From the NCBI RefSeq assembly GCF_000717185.1, contig NZ_JNYE01000131.1, positions 1 through 28,631 on the forward strand: 28,631 nucleotides of DNA, written 5' to 3'. This DNA is from Kitasatospora phosalacinea. Its GTDB lineage: Bacteria > Actinomycetota > Actinomycetes > Streptomycetales > Streptomycetaceae. Made by a program: the position numbers and the translations under genes. Positions 14,831 to 23,924 of this stretch are shown here, in pieces; positions within the stretch are counted from its first letter, which is position 1, and each line of letters begins with the position of its first letter. The notes below the pieces were generated by a model that worked only from the letters and a program-made list of their open reading frames with translations, was not told the origin of the DNA and ran no database searches.

Positions 14831-15550
14831 TCAGTGACCCATGCCCAATCCGCCGTCGACGGGGATGACGGCTCCGGTGATGTACGCGGCCTCGTCGGAG
14901 GCCAGGAACCGCACGGCCGAGGCGATCTCGGCGGGGGCGGCGTAACGGCCCAGCGGGACGCCGGAGACGATCTCCTGGCGGCGCTCCTCGCTGAGCACGG
15001 CGGTCATGTCGGTGTCGACGAAGCCCGGCGCGACCACGTTGACGGTGATGCTGCGCGAGCCGAGCTCGCGGGCGAGGGAGCGGGCGAAGCCGACCAGGCC
15101 GGCCTTGGAGGCGGCGTAGTTGACCTGCCCGGCGGAGCCGCTGAGGCCGACGACGGAGGAGATCAGCACGACCCGGCCCTTGCGGGCGCGCAGCATCTTC
15201 GCGGCGGCGCGCTTGACGACGCGGAAGGTGCCGGTGAGGTTGGTGTCCAGGACGGAGGTGAAGTCGTCCTCGGACATGCGCAGCAGCAGGGTGTCCTTGG
15301 TGATGCCCGCGTTGGCGACCAGGACCTCGACCGGGCCGTGGGCGGCCTCGATCTCGGTGAAGGCGGCGTCGACCTGCGCGGCGTCGGTGATGTCCGCCCG
15401 GACGGCGAGGACGTCGTACTTGGCGAGTTCCGCCGGGACCTCGCCGTTGCGGCTGGTGATGGCGACCTTGTCGCCCGCCTCGGCGAAGCCCTGGGCGATC
15501 GCCAGGCCGATGCCCCGGTTGCCTCCGGTGACCAGTACCGAGCGGCTCAA
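14831..15550 (-). CDS. fabG: 3-oxoacyl-[acyl-carrier-protein] reductase
   Basis: NADPH-dependent reduction of 3-oxoacyl-ACP to 3-hydroxyacyl-ACP in fatty-acid synthesis. A classical SDR of 239 residues: T-G-G-N-R-G-I-G at 8-15 binds the nucleotide, N-A-G at 80-82, and the catalytic set is N104, S132, Y145 and K149 (Y-A-A-S-K). The end P-V-D-G-G-L-G-M-G-H is typical of FabG. The start is TTG at 15550, preceded by GAGGTGG at about 4-5 bases; homologs also begin right before S-V-L-V-T-G-G. First gene of the fabG-fabI operon, divergent from the MBL-fold hydrolase gene. Confidence 0.95.
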   Translation of the reverse strand: MSRSVLVTGGNRGIGLAIAQGFAEAGDKVAITSRNGEVPAELAKYDVLAVRADITDAAQVDAAFTEIEAAHGPVEVLVANAGITKDTLLLRMSEDDFTSVLDTNLTGTFRVVKRAAAKMLRARKGRVVLISSVVGLSGSAGQVNYAASKAGLVGFARSLARELGSRSITVNVVAPGFVDTDMTAVLSEERRQEIVSGVPLGRYAAPAEIASAVRFLASDEAAYITGAVIPVDGGLGMGH

Positions 15551-15615
15551 AGGTCCACCTCATTCTCTCGACGTGCGTCCGATGTGCGTGCGCGGCTGCG
15601 CGCACCCCACCAGCG

Positions 15616-15621
15616 ACGCTA
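15616..15621 (-). promoter_or_regulatory. -10 box of the fabG-fabI operon
   Basis: TAGCGT on the minus strand, predicting a transcription start about 59 bases before the TTG start of fabG. No good -35 hexamer is seen at 17-18 bases. Confidence 0.4.
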
Positions 15622-15805
15622 TCGGTAGGGTGCGAGCTCGGGCGAAGCGGCCTCCCACAGGGGCGTCCGGCGAGAACTGTCGTATCTCCACAAGTGGGGG
15701 TGCCGGAGGGACGGGGAACGCCGGGCCGGTGGCGGGCGTTGCCCCCAGGGCGTTCCCGGAGAGGCCGGGGCGCCGAGGCGATGCGAGCCGATCGGAGCGG
15801 ACGCG

Positions 15806-16945
15806 ATGAGTGGTGCACACCCTGGCCGGACGGGCCGCCGCAGGCTTGCGGCACTGGCGGCGCTGGCGCTGGCGGGCGCGGCGGCCTGGGCGCTGCGCGA
15901 GGTGCCGGCCCAGTTCGGGCGGCGGCCGGACGCGTCGGACCCGCGGGTGCGGGCGTCCCCGCAGTACCGCGACGGGGTGTTCCACAACGCGCCGTCCGAG
16001 GTCGCGCAGGGCGCCCCGGGCCGGCCCGACGCGGGGACGCTGCGCCGGATGCTGTTCGAGAAGGAGGGCCGGGTGCCGACCGCGCCGGTGCCGCTGGCTG
16101 TGCCGGAGGTGCCGGAGGCGTCGGGCGGGGCGCCCGGGGGCGTCGCGGTGACGTGGTTCGGGCACGCCTCGGCGCTGCTGGAGCTGGACGGCTGCCGGGT
16201 GCTGGTGGACCCGATCTGGTCGGACCGCTGCTCGCCCTCGCAGCTGACCGGCCCCAAGCGGCTGCACCCGGTGCCGGTGGAGCTGGCCGAGCTGCCGCAG
16301 GTGGACGCGGTGCTGATCTCGCACGACCACTACGACCACCTGGACATGGCCACGGTGCGCCGCCTGGTCCGGCTGCAGTCGGCGCCGTTCGCGGTGCCAC
16401 TGGGCATCGGCGGCCACCTGCGCCGCTGGGGCGTGCCGGAGCACCGGATCATCGAGCTGGACTGGGACGAGACCTGCACGCTCGGCGAGCTGTCGCTGAC
16501 GCTGACCGCCGCGCACCACTTCTCCGGCCGCAGCCTGGCCCGGAACACCACGCTGTGGGGCTCCTGGGTGGTGGCGGGCCCGGAGCGGAAGGTGTTCTTC
16601 ACCGGCGACTCCGGCTACTTCGAGGGCTTCGCCCGGATCGGCGAGCAGCACGGCCCGTTCGACGCGGCGCTGATGGCGATCGGCGCGTACGACCCGGCCT
16701 GGGCGGACATCCACCTCAACCCGGAGGAGGCGGTGCGGGCGCACCTGGAGCTGCGCGGCGGCCTGCTGCTGCCGATCCACTGGTGCACCTTCAACCTGGC
16801 GCCGCACCCGTGGGCGGAGCCGGTGGAACGGCTGCTCGCGGAGGCGAAGGCGCAGGGCGTGGCGCTGGCGGTGCCGCGCCCGGGGCAGCGGGTGGAGGTC
16901 GCCAACCCGCCGGAGCTGGACGGCTGGTGGGAGGCGCTGTCGTAG
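15806..16945 (+). CDS. Membrane-anchored MBL-fold hydrolase (NAPE-PLD/UlaG-like)
   Basis: Metallo-beta-lactamase-fold protein of 379 residues. After a short basic start (R-R-R-L), one hydrophobic Ala/Leu segment at about 13-30 anchors it in the membrane or serves as an uncleaved signal. The catalytic domain runs from about 110 on: W-F-G-H-A-S, the metal-binding motif H173-D-H175-Y-D177-H178, a further histidine in A-A-H-H-F-S, aspartate in F-T-G-D-S-G-Y, and a final P-I-H-W. This arrangement is that of the N-acyl-phosphatidylethanolamine phospholipase D/UlaG group (COG2220), so a phosphodiester or lactone in or near the membrane is a likely substrate. The ATG at 15806 has GGAG about 9 bases upstream. 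It is a lone gene; neighbours do not reveal the substrate. Confidence 0.88.
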   Translation: MSGAHPGRTGRRRLAALAALALAGAAAWALREVPAQFGRRPDASDPRVRASPQYRDGVFHNAPSEVAQGAPGRPDAGTLRRMLFEKEGRVPTAPVPLAVPEVPEASGGAPGGVAVTWFGHASALLELDGCRVLVDPIWSDRCSPSQLTGPKRLHPVPVELAELPQVDAVLISHDHYDHLDMATVRRLVRLQSAPFAVPLGIGGHLRRWGVPEHRIIELDWDETCTLGELSLTLTAAHHFSGRSLARNTTLWGSWVVAGPERKVFFTGDSGYFEGFARIGEQHGPFDAALMAIGAYDPAWADIHLNPEEAVRAHLELRGGLLLPIHWCTFNLAPHPWAEPVERLLAEAKAQGVALAVPRPGQRVEVANPPELDGWWEALS

Positions 16946-17081
16946 CCCGCCCCTGACGGGTCGTCAGCGCGGCGCGGCGAATATTGGCTGGCCGTACGCC
17001 CTGCGGACGGGGATGATGCGAGCGGGTGCGCCCTCGGCCGGGGGCGGCCCGCCGCGCCCGACCCTCGACCCAGGGAGCCCG

Positions 17082-18646
<1,565 letters not shown>

Positions 18647-18647
<1 letters not shown>

Positions 18648-20041
18648 TGTCCCTCACGCACCCCCACGAGCTGGTGGAACGCGCCCTCGAGCTCTCCCGC
18701 GCCGACGGCTGCGTGGTGATCGCCGACGAGGAGTCCACCGCCAACCTGCGCTGGGCCGGCAACGGTCTCACCACCAACGGCGTCACCCGCGGCCGCCGCC
18801 TCACCGTGGTCGCCACCGTGGACGGCGCCACCGGCACCGCCTCCGGCGTGGTCGCCCAGGAGGCCGTCACGCTCGACGGGGTCGAGCAGCTGGTGCGCGC
18901 CGCCGAGGCCGCCGCCCGGGCCGCCGAGCCCGCCGAGGACGCCCAGCCGCTGATCGCGGGCCGGGCGGCCGACCCGCGCTTCACCGAGGCCCCGGAGACC
19001 ACCGACATCGGCGTGTTCGCCTCCTTCGCCCCCGCCCTCGGCGAGGCCTTCGCCCGGGCCCGGGCGGGCGGCGAGCTGCTGTACGGCTTCGCCCGGCACG
19101 AGTGCACCACCTCCTACCTGGGCAGCTCCACCGGCCTGCGGCTGCGCCACGACCAGCCCACCGGCACCGTCGAGCTGAACGCCAAGACCGCCGACCTGTC
19201 CGGCTCCGCCTGGGCCGGCGCCGCGACGCGGGACTTCGCCGACGTCGACGTCACCGCCCTGCACACCGACCTGACCCGCCGCCTCGGCTGGGGCCGCAAG
19301 AAGGTCGACCTGCCCGCCGGGCGCTACGAGACGCTGCTGCCGCCCTCGGCCGTCGCCGACCTGATGGTCTACCTCTCCTGGTCGGCCGGCGCGCGGGACG
19401 CGGTGGAGGGGCGCTCGGTGTTCTCCCGGACGGGCGGGGGGACCCGGGTTGGCGAGCGGCTCAGCCCGCTGCCGCTCACCCTGCGCTCCGACCCGGCCGA
19501 GCCCGGGCTGCAGGCCGCCCCGTTCGTGCTCGCCCACTCCTCCGGCGAGAACGACTCGGTGTTCGACAACGGCTCCCCGCTGGCCGCCACCGACTGGCTG
19601 CGCGAGGGCCGCCTGGCCAACCTGCTCACCACCCGGCACTCCGCGGGCCTGGCCGGCCTCCCGCTCACCCCGCCGATCGACAACCTGGTGCTGGAGACCT
19701 CCGCCCCCGGCGCGCCCACGCTGGAGGAGATGGTCGCCCGCACCGAGCGCGGCCTGCTGCTGACCTGCCTGTGGTACATCCGCGAGGTCGACCCGGCCAC
19801 CCTGCTGCTCACCGGCCTCACCCGGGACGGCGTCTACCTGGTCGAGGACGGCGAAGTGGTCGGCGCCGTCAACAACTTCCGCTTCAACGAGTCCCCGGTC
19901 GACCTGCTCGGCCGGATCACCGAAGTGGGCCGCACCGAACGCTGCCTGCCCCGCGAGTGGGGCGACTGGTTCACCCGGGCCGCGATGCCGCCCGTCCGGG
20001 TGTCCGACTTCAACATGAGCTCGGTCAGCCAGGCCTCCTGA
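18647..20041 (+). CDS. tldE: TldE/PmbA-type metalloprotease subunit
   Basis: Partner subunit of TldD, 464 residues. It lacks the HExxxH motif, as expected for TldE/PmbA, and carries the family segments V-F-S-R-T-G-G-G-T-R-V-G-E-R-L, S-G-E-N-D-S-V-F-D-N-G and, near the end, E-S-P-V-D-L-L-G-R. The ATG overlaps the tldD stop by one base, and AGGAGG lies 10 bases upstream inside tldD. The pair probably forms a TldD-TldE heterodimer. No frameshift or truncation is visible. Confidence 0.92.
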
Positions 20042-20069
20042 GCCGGCCCGGAACCCCGGGGGGACCCCG

Positions 20070-20618
20070 ATGGACGAGAAACGCACCGTGAAGACGTCGA
20101 AGATGCTCTCCCGCATCCTGCGGCACGACCCGGGCGCCGTCGGGGTCACCCTGGACGGGGCGGGCTGGGTCGGCGTCGACGCCCTGCTCGACGCCCTGGC
20201 CCGGCACCGCCGCCCGCTGAGCCGCGCCGAACTGGACCACGTCGTCGCCACCAACAACAAGCGCCGCTTCGCCTACTCCGAGGACGGCCGCTCGATCCGC
20301 GCCAGCCAGGGCCACACGGTCGAGGTCGACCTCGGCCTGCCCGCCGCCACCCCGCCCGACGTGCTCTTCCACGGCACCGCCGAGCGGACGCTGCGGTACA
20401 TCCTGGCCGAGGGCCTGCGCCCGATGAACCGGCAGGACGTCCACCTCTCCGCGGACACCGAGACCGCCGTCAAGGTCGGCTCCCGGCACGGCCGCCCCGT
20501 CGTCCTGGAGGTCGACGCGGCGGCGATGGCCCTGGCCGGGCACGAGTTCCGGGTGTCCGCGAACGGCGTCTGGCTCACCGACGCCGTCCCCGTCCGGTAC
20601 CTGCGCCGCACCCCCTGA
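20070..20618 (+). CDS. kptA: RNA 2'-phosphotransferase (Tpt1/KptA family)
   Basis: Transfers an internal 2'-phosphate from RNA to NAD+, giving ADP-ribose 1'',2''-cyclic phosphate. In eukaryotes it finishes tRNA splicing; in bacteria the natural substrate is unclear. It has 182 residues, the normal length. The N-terminal winged-helix lobe has S-R-I-L-R-H-D-P with R18 and H19. The C-terminal NAD-binding lobe has F-H-G-T, G-L-R-P-M-N-R, V-H-L-S and S-A-N-G-V-W-L-T. The core Arg-His-Arg-Arg set appears present. The gene lies 28 bases after tldE in the same direction, with a G-rich stretch before its ATG, and may be cotranscribed. Confidence 0.93.
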   Translation: MDEKRTVKTSKMLSRILRHDPGAVGVTLDGAGWVGVDALLDALARHRRPLSRAELDHVVATNNKRRFAYSEDGRSIRASQGHTVEVDLGLPAATPPDVLFHGTAERTLRYILAEGLRPMNRQDVHLSADTETAVKVGSRHGRPVVLEVDAAAMALAGHEFRVSANGVWLTDAVPVRYLRRTP

Positions 20619-20683
20619 GGCCCCGCCCGGACCGCGCCGCGCGCCGAGCGGACCCGGGTGGGTCCGACCGGCGTCAGCGGGGT

Positions 20684-20697
20684 TACGGTGGTCGACC
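20684..20697 (+). promoter_or_regulatory. -10 box upstream of the DUF3099 gene
   Basis: TACGGT at 20684-20689. It lies 8 bases before a GTG at 20698, which would make that GTG leaderless, or it gives a leader of about 40 bases to the ATG at 20737. Confidence 0.4.
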
Positions 20698-20736
20698 GTG
20701 GGGGCCGAACCGACCCGAGGAATGGATGGGGACGAC

Positions 20737-21147
20737 ATGCCCAAGAACGCGGACGACGGCCAGGTCTTCCGGATCACCGGGGCCCGCAGCAGCCTGAGCG
20801 AGGACGTCCGGGGGCGGCAGCGCCGCTACGTCGTCTCGATGCTGATCCGCACCGCCTGCGTCCTGCTCGCCGTGATCCTCTGGGACGTCCAGCGCTGGCT
20901 CGCGTTCGTCGCGCTGGCCGGCGGCATCCTGCTGCCCTACTTCGCCGTCCTGATCGCCAACGCGGGCCGCGAGCGCGCGCCCGGCCTGCCCTCGACCTTC
21001 GCCTTCGCCCCCGACACCCCGCTGATGCTCGGCCCCGGCGGCCGGGGCGGCGGCGCGGGCGGCGGCGCGGGTGCGGGTGCGGGCGGCGGCACGGGCAGTG
21101 GCGCGGGCAGCGGCTCGGCGACCGGCGAGAACCGGCCACAGAGCTGA
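20737..21147 (+). CDS. DUF3099 small membrane protein
   Basis: Protein of unknown function of 136 residues with this start. The N-terminal V-F-R-I-T-G-A-R and the D-V-R-G-R-Q-R-R-Y segment mark the DUF3099 family common in Streptomyces. Two hydrophobic helices at about 30-47 and 50-70 make a membrane hairpin. After P-G-L-P-S-T-F comes a tail that here is very rich in Gly, Ala and Ser. The ATG at 20737 was chosen because the family begins near the V-F-R-I-T-G segment and a GGGGA sequence precedes it. In-frame alternatives are the ATG at 20722 and the GTG at 20698 (149 residues). The Gly-rich tail is a low-complexity expansion. Confidence 0.82.
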   Translation: MPKNADDGQVFRITGARSSLSEDVRGRQRRYVVSMLIRTACVLLAVILWDVQRWLAFVALAGGILLPYFAVLIANAGRERAPGLPSTFAFAPDTPLMLGPGGRGGGAGGGAGAGAGGGTGSGAGSGSATGENRPQS

Positions 21148-21171
21148 GAATCCCTCAATCATCACGTCCGA

Positions 21172-21345
21172 TATGCTCGTTGATGTGATGGTATGACCGT
21201 CCGAAAGCTCAGACGATCCTCAAATTAATCACCGGACAGGCCCACCCGCAGCCCTCCCGCCGTGCCATACTTCCTTAGCGCTCCGCATCCCCCGTCGGAG
21301 CGACAGACCGACGCCGGGCAGCTCCCCCCGTGGCTGCCCGGCGTC
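21172..21345 (+). ncRNA. Candidate small RNA or structured leader
   Basis: Stretch of lower G+C with possible -10 boxes TATGCT (21172-21177) and CATACT (21266-21271), followed by two hairpins (21279-21302 and 21310-21345). No convincing protein is encoded; a 12-codon ATG-to-TAA frame at 21193-21228 uses codons unusual for this genome. It may be a short RNA of about 70-160 bases or a leader for the next gene. This is inference from promoter and hairpin patterns only. Confidence 0.25.
21310..21345 (+). terminator. GC-rich hairpin before the zinc-ribbon-like gene
   Basis: Perfect 12-base arms (21310-21321 and 21334-21345) around a 12-base loop. It could end transcripts from DUF3099 or from the candidate small RNA. 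It lies upstream of the promoter of the next gene. Confidence 0.6.
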
Positions 21346-21359
21346 GTCATGCCCGGGCA

Positions 21360-21372
21360 TAGGATCGACCCC
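21360..21372 (+). promoter_or_regulatory. Leaderless promoter of the 84-residue protein gene
   Basis: TAGGAT at 21360-21365 is followed by exactly 7 bases and then ATG, the typical spacing for leaderless actinobacterial genes. No ribosome-binding site is present. Confidence 0.5.
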
Positions 21373-21627
21373 ATGGACACCGCGCACCCCCTCTTCGGCA
21401 CCCCCACCGGCCCCGACGGCCCCGGCGGCCCCCCGAAGTGCTCCGCCAAGGGCTGCCGCGACCTCGCCACCTGGTCCCTGCTGTGGAACAACCCCAAGCT
21501 CCACACCCCCGACCGCCGCAAGACCTGGCTCGCCTGCGACACCCACCGCGACCCCCTCAGCCAGTTCCTCGCCGTCCGCGGCTTCCTCAAGGAGACCGAG
21601 CCCTTCTCGGAGCCCTCCGCGGAATGA
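21373..21627 (+). CDS. Small conserved-looking zinc-ribbon-like protein, function unknown
   Basis: Protein of 84 residues. A Pro/Gly-rich start is followed by a C-x4-C pair (C-S-A-K-G-C) and, about 30 residues later, C-D-T-H, which could bind one zinc ion. In between are aromatic residues (T-W-S-L-L-W-N-N-P) and a basic patch (D-R-R-K-T-W). The frame has strong third-position GC and a leaderless promoter, so it is very likely a real gene. Similar small proteins occur in Streptomyces genomes, sometimes labelled acetone carboxylase; nothing in this sequence supports that activity. I make no functional call. Confidence 0.75.
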   Translation: MDTAHPLFGTPTGPDGPGGPPKCSAKGCRDLATWSLLWNNPKLHTPDRRKTWLACDTHRDPLSQFLAVRGFLKETEPFSEPSAE

Positions 21628-21686
21628 GACGGTCGGCCTCCCCCCGCGGGCAGTAGCGTCGACCCCGTCCGGTCGGCACGACAGCA

Positions 21687-21878
21687 GTGGGGGAACGCAA
21701 CGGCACGCGCTCCGAGGCGGACGTCCCGCCCGGAGGCACTGCGCCACCGCACCGGCTCCCGGTCCGTCGGACGCCGGGTGACTCCGACGTGCGGTACGCG
21801 CTGCGCGAGCACCTGCGTGAGCTGACGGCCTCCCCCGTCGCCGACCGGGCTGCCGCCGCGCTCGCCCTGCTCGGCTGA
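21687..21878 (+). CDS. Possible small protein (63 residues), unknown
   Basis: GTG-started frame with high third-position GC. The C-terminal half (V-R-Y-A-L-R-E-H-L-R-E-L) should form an amphipathic helix. TAGCGT at 21654-21659 is a candidate -10 box about 27 bases upstream. There is no clear ribosome site and the N-terminal half is disordered-looking. It may be a real small gene or chance in GC-rich DNA. Confidence 0.4.
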   Translation: MGERNGTRSEADVPPGGTAPPHRLPVRRTPGDSDVRYALREHLRELTASPVADRAAAALALLG

Positions 21879-21989
21879 ACGGCCGACCCAGGCCGGCTCG
21901 GGCTGGCCCGGGTCGACCCCCGCCCCGCTTTACGGCATGGGCATGGCGAAAGTCGCAGGTCACGGGGTGGTTTCTCGCGACACGATCCA

Positions 21990-22019
21990 TTGACAGGGGC
22001 TCGAACCCGCTGCTGGAAT
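21990..22019 (+). promoter_or_regulatory. Strong-looking promoter of the carrier/glycosyltransferase operon
   Basis: A perfect TTGACA (21990-21995), an 18-base spacer and TGGAAT (22014-22019). The transcription start would fall at about 22026. A consensus -35 box is uncommon in streptomycete DNA and implies recognition by the main sigma factor. Confidence 0.6.
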
Positions 22020-22031
22020 GGCGGCGCCCAG

Positions 22032-22049
22032 TATGGGAGCGCTCCCATA
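22032..22049. promoter_or_regulatory. CebR-type LacI-family operator (perfect 18-bp palindrome)
   Basis: The 18-base palindrome has the core TGGGAGCGCTCCCA (22034-22047), identical to the operator described for CebR, the cellobiose/cello-oligosaccharide-sensing repressor of Streptomyces. It sits at about +6 to +23 relative to the predicted start, where a bound repressor would block transcription. No LacI-family gene is in the window. Confidence 0.75.
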
Positions 22050-22115
22050 TCACTGGCTTCGCATCCCATTTCGGCCCGGCCCTGCCGCCGGTTGCCCTCG
22101 TTCGGGAGATCCGCC

Positions 22116-22178
22116 ATGCACGACTTGCCTGCCCGCAGTGCCGCTGCCGTCCTCACGCGGGCGGAGGTGGCCCGGTGA
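22116..22178 (+). CDS. 20-residue leader ORF coupled to the carrier-protein gene
   Basis: ATG at 22116 with GGGAGA 7 bases upstream opens a 20-codon frame ending in TGA, which overlaps the GTG of the carrier gene by four bases (GTGA). The peptide has a basic C-terminal helix-like part (L-T-R-A-E-V-A-R). It could couple translation, or be a vestigial N-terminus. It contains no Cys, and no peptide-modifying enzyme is nearby, so I do not call it a precursor peptide. Confidence 0.45.
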   Translation: MHDLPARSAAAVLTRAEVAR

Positions 22179-22498
22179 GCGAGATCGGCGAGGCCGTGGC
22201 GCGGCTGTGGACGGAGGCCGTGGGGGCCGCCCCGGCCGGGCCGGAGGTGGAGTTCTTCGAAGCGGGCGGGACGTCGCTCGCGCTGGTGCAGTTCCTGGCG
22301 GGGGTGCAGGACGTCTACGGGGTGGAGCTGCCGCTGGACCGCCTGTTCACCGAGGGGTTCACCCCCGCCGGTGCCGCCTCCGCGGTCGAGCAGGCGCTGC
22401 TCGAATCCGCCGACATCGCCGAACTCACGGCGCTGGAGGCAGAGTTGGACGGCCTGAGCGACGAAGAGATCCGCGCGCTGCTGGCCGAGGAGGCGTAG
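22175..22498 (+). CDS. Stand-alone phosphopantetheine carrier protein (ACP/PCP)
   Basis: Carrier protein of 107 residues. The attachment serine is S34 in E-A-G-G-T-S-L, with G-G-T-S rather than the D-S-L of fatty-acid ACPs, so it is closer to carriers of nonribosomal-peptide or secondary pathways. Family helices follow (Y-G-V-E-L-P-L; L-F-T-E-G-F-T). An acidic C-terminal helix of about 30 residues (L-D-G-L-S-D-E-E-I-R-A-L-L) extends past the normal domain and may be a docking element. The start is GTG at 22175 with GGAGG 7-8 bases before it. It is the first sizeable gene of the operon under the CebR-like operator. Holding an acyl group made by the downstream E1-E2 enzymes is inferred. Confidence 0.88.
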   Translation: MSEIGEAVARLWTEAVGAAPAGPEVEFFEAGGTSLALVQFLAGVQDVYGVELPLDRLFTEGFTPAGAASAVEQALLESADIAELTALEAELDGLSDEEIRALLAEEA

Positions 22499-22505
22499 CG
22501 CCGCG

Positions 22506-23924
22506 ATGGCCCTGTTCCTGATGGTGACTCATGGCAGCGACGGCGACGTGCTGCCGTTCGTCGGCCTCGGTGCGGCGCTGGTCCGGGCCGGGCACCGGGC
22601 GGTGCTGCTGACCCACGCGCCGTACCGGTCGGTCGCGACGCGGGCCGGGCTGGGCTTCGCGGCGATCGACGGCGAGGCCGAGTTCGAGAGCGTGCTCGCG
22701 GACACGCCGGGGCTGCTGGGGAGCGCGCCGCACAAGGCGGGCTGGGCCGGGTTCTACCGCCGCAACGCCCTGTTCGAGCAGATCGCGGCCGAGTGCCGGA
22801 CCCTCGCCGAACTACACGTCCCGGGGGGGACGGTGCTGGTCGGGCGGCACACCTCGGCCGTCTCGGTGCGGTTCGCCGCCGAGCTGCTGCGCGCGCCCGT
22901 CGCCTGGGTGGCCCTCGCGCCGACGCAGCTGCTCGCGGTGCCGGTCGCCGCGTACCTGTACGGCGCCGAGCTGGCCGCCGGGCTGCAGGAGGTCCGCGAC
23001 GGCCTCGGCCTGCCCGCGGTGCCCGACTGGCGGGCCTGGTTCGCCGGTGCGGACGCCGAACTCGGCCTGTGGCCGGGCTGGTTCGACGCCGCCGGTCCGC
23101 GCGCCCCGGCCCGGGTCGCGCTCACCGGCTTCCCGCTCGCCGACACCTCGGCCCGCGCGCTGGGCGCCCGGCCCGCCGCGCCCGCGGGCCCGTCCGACGC
23201 CACCGACCCGTCCGACGCCACCGACCCGTTCGACGACTCGTTCGACGGTGCGTCCGCCGACCTGCCCGAAGCGTCCCCCGCCGACCCGTTCGACGGCCTG
23301 TTCCCGGTCGGCACCCGTCCCGTGCTGGCCACCGGCGGGACGGGGCGGATGCTGGCCGCCGACTACTACCCGGCGCTGCTGGCGGCCGCCGGGCGGACGG
23401 GCCTGCCGACCCTGCTGGTGGTCAGGCACCGCGACCTGCTGCCGGACGCGCTGCCGGAGAACGTCCGCTGGTCGCCGGGGCTGGACTTCGCCCGCGCGGT
23501 GCCGCACGCGGCGGCGGTGGTGCACCACGGGGGCGTCGGCACGCTGGCCCGGGCGCTCGCGGCCGGCACCCCGCAGGTACTGATGGCGGACGGGGTGGAC
23601 CGCCCGGACAACGCGGCCCGGCTGGCCCGCCTCGGCCTGGCCCGTACGGTGCCGGCCGACCGCTGGCGGACGCCGGAGCTCGCGGCGGCGATCGCCACGG
23701 CGGCGGCCGACCGCGACCTGCCGCTGCGCGCGGCGGCCGTCACCGGCCCGCAGCGCCCGGAGGAGGCCCTGGACGCGGCGGCCGCCCGGCTGGCGGCGCT
23801 GCTCACCGACCCGCCGCGCCCCCGTGCGCTGCACGACCTCTCCCCCGCCGACCGGGCCCGGCTGCGCGCCCGCCTGCGCGAGCGGCGCGCCGCCGGGGCG
23901 CCCGTCCCGGAGGAGGCCCGGTGA
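22506..23924 (+). CDS. GT1-type (UGT/MGT-like) glycosyltransferase
   Basis: GT-B fold glycosyltransferase of 472 residues, related to macrolide, glycopeptide and other antibiotic glycosyltransferases. The N-terminal acceptor domain begins F-L-M-V-T-H-G-S-D-G-D-V-L-P, and the C-terminal nucleotide-sugar domain has H340-H-G-G-V-G-T with the usual P-Q-V-L-M and D-N-A-A-R-L. The inter-domain linker at about 225-260 is unusually long and Asp-rich, with two P-S-D-A-T-D repeats. The C-terminus ends in a basic helix (L-S-P-A-D-R-A-R-L-R-A-R-L). It begins 7 bases after the carrier stop and its own stop overlaps the next start (GTGA). Donor and acceptor cannot be read; the acceptor may be bound to the carrier protein or be a sugar or lipid. 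Confidence 0.88.
   Translation: MALFLMVTHGSDGDVLPFVGLGAALVRAGHRAVLLTHAPYRSVATRAGLGFAAIDGEAEFESVLADTPGLLGSAPHKAGWAGFYRRNALFEQIAAECRTLAELHVPGGTVLVGRHTSAVSVRFAAELLRAPVAWVALAPTQLLAVPVAAYLYGAELAAGLQEVRDGLGLPAVPDWRAWFAGADAELGLWPGWFDAAGPRAPARVALTGFPLADTSARALGARPAAPAGPSDATDPSDATDPFDDSFDGASADLPEASPADPFDGLFPVGTRPVLATGGTGRMLAADYYPALLAAAGRTGLPTLLVVRHRDLLPDALPENVRWSPGLDFARAVPHAAAVVHHGGVGTLARALAAGTPQVLMADGVDRPDNAARLARLGLARTVPADRWRTPELAAAIATAAADRDLPLRAAAVTGPQRPEEALDAAAARLAALLTDPPRPRALHDLSPADRARLRARLRERRAAGAPVPEEAR
23190..23225 (+). repeat. Two 18-bp tandem repeats in the GT1 linker
   Basis: Two identical 18-base units coding P-S-D-A-T-D, followed by related P-F-D-D-S-F-D-G sequence, lengthen the linker between the two glycosyltransferase domains. 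Confidence 0.8.

Noticed and set aside
16953..16967. Terminator after the MBL-fold gene
   Set aside because: The stem has only 6 bp around a 3-base loop, too weak to call.
21996..22012. tRNA T-arm-like sequence (minus strand G-G-G-T-T-C-G-A-G-C-C-C type), possible tRNA or attachment site
   Set aside because: Only three of five stem pairs form and no acceptor, D or anticodon arms could be found around it; the stretch is better explained as the spacer of the TTGACA promoter.
22116..22178. Leader ORF as a ribosomally made, modified peptide precursor
   Set aside because: No cysteine or Ser/Thr-rich core and no maturation enzyme in the window; TldD/TldE lie 2 kb away in a separate core operon.
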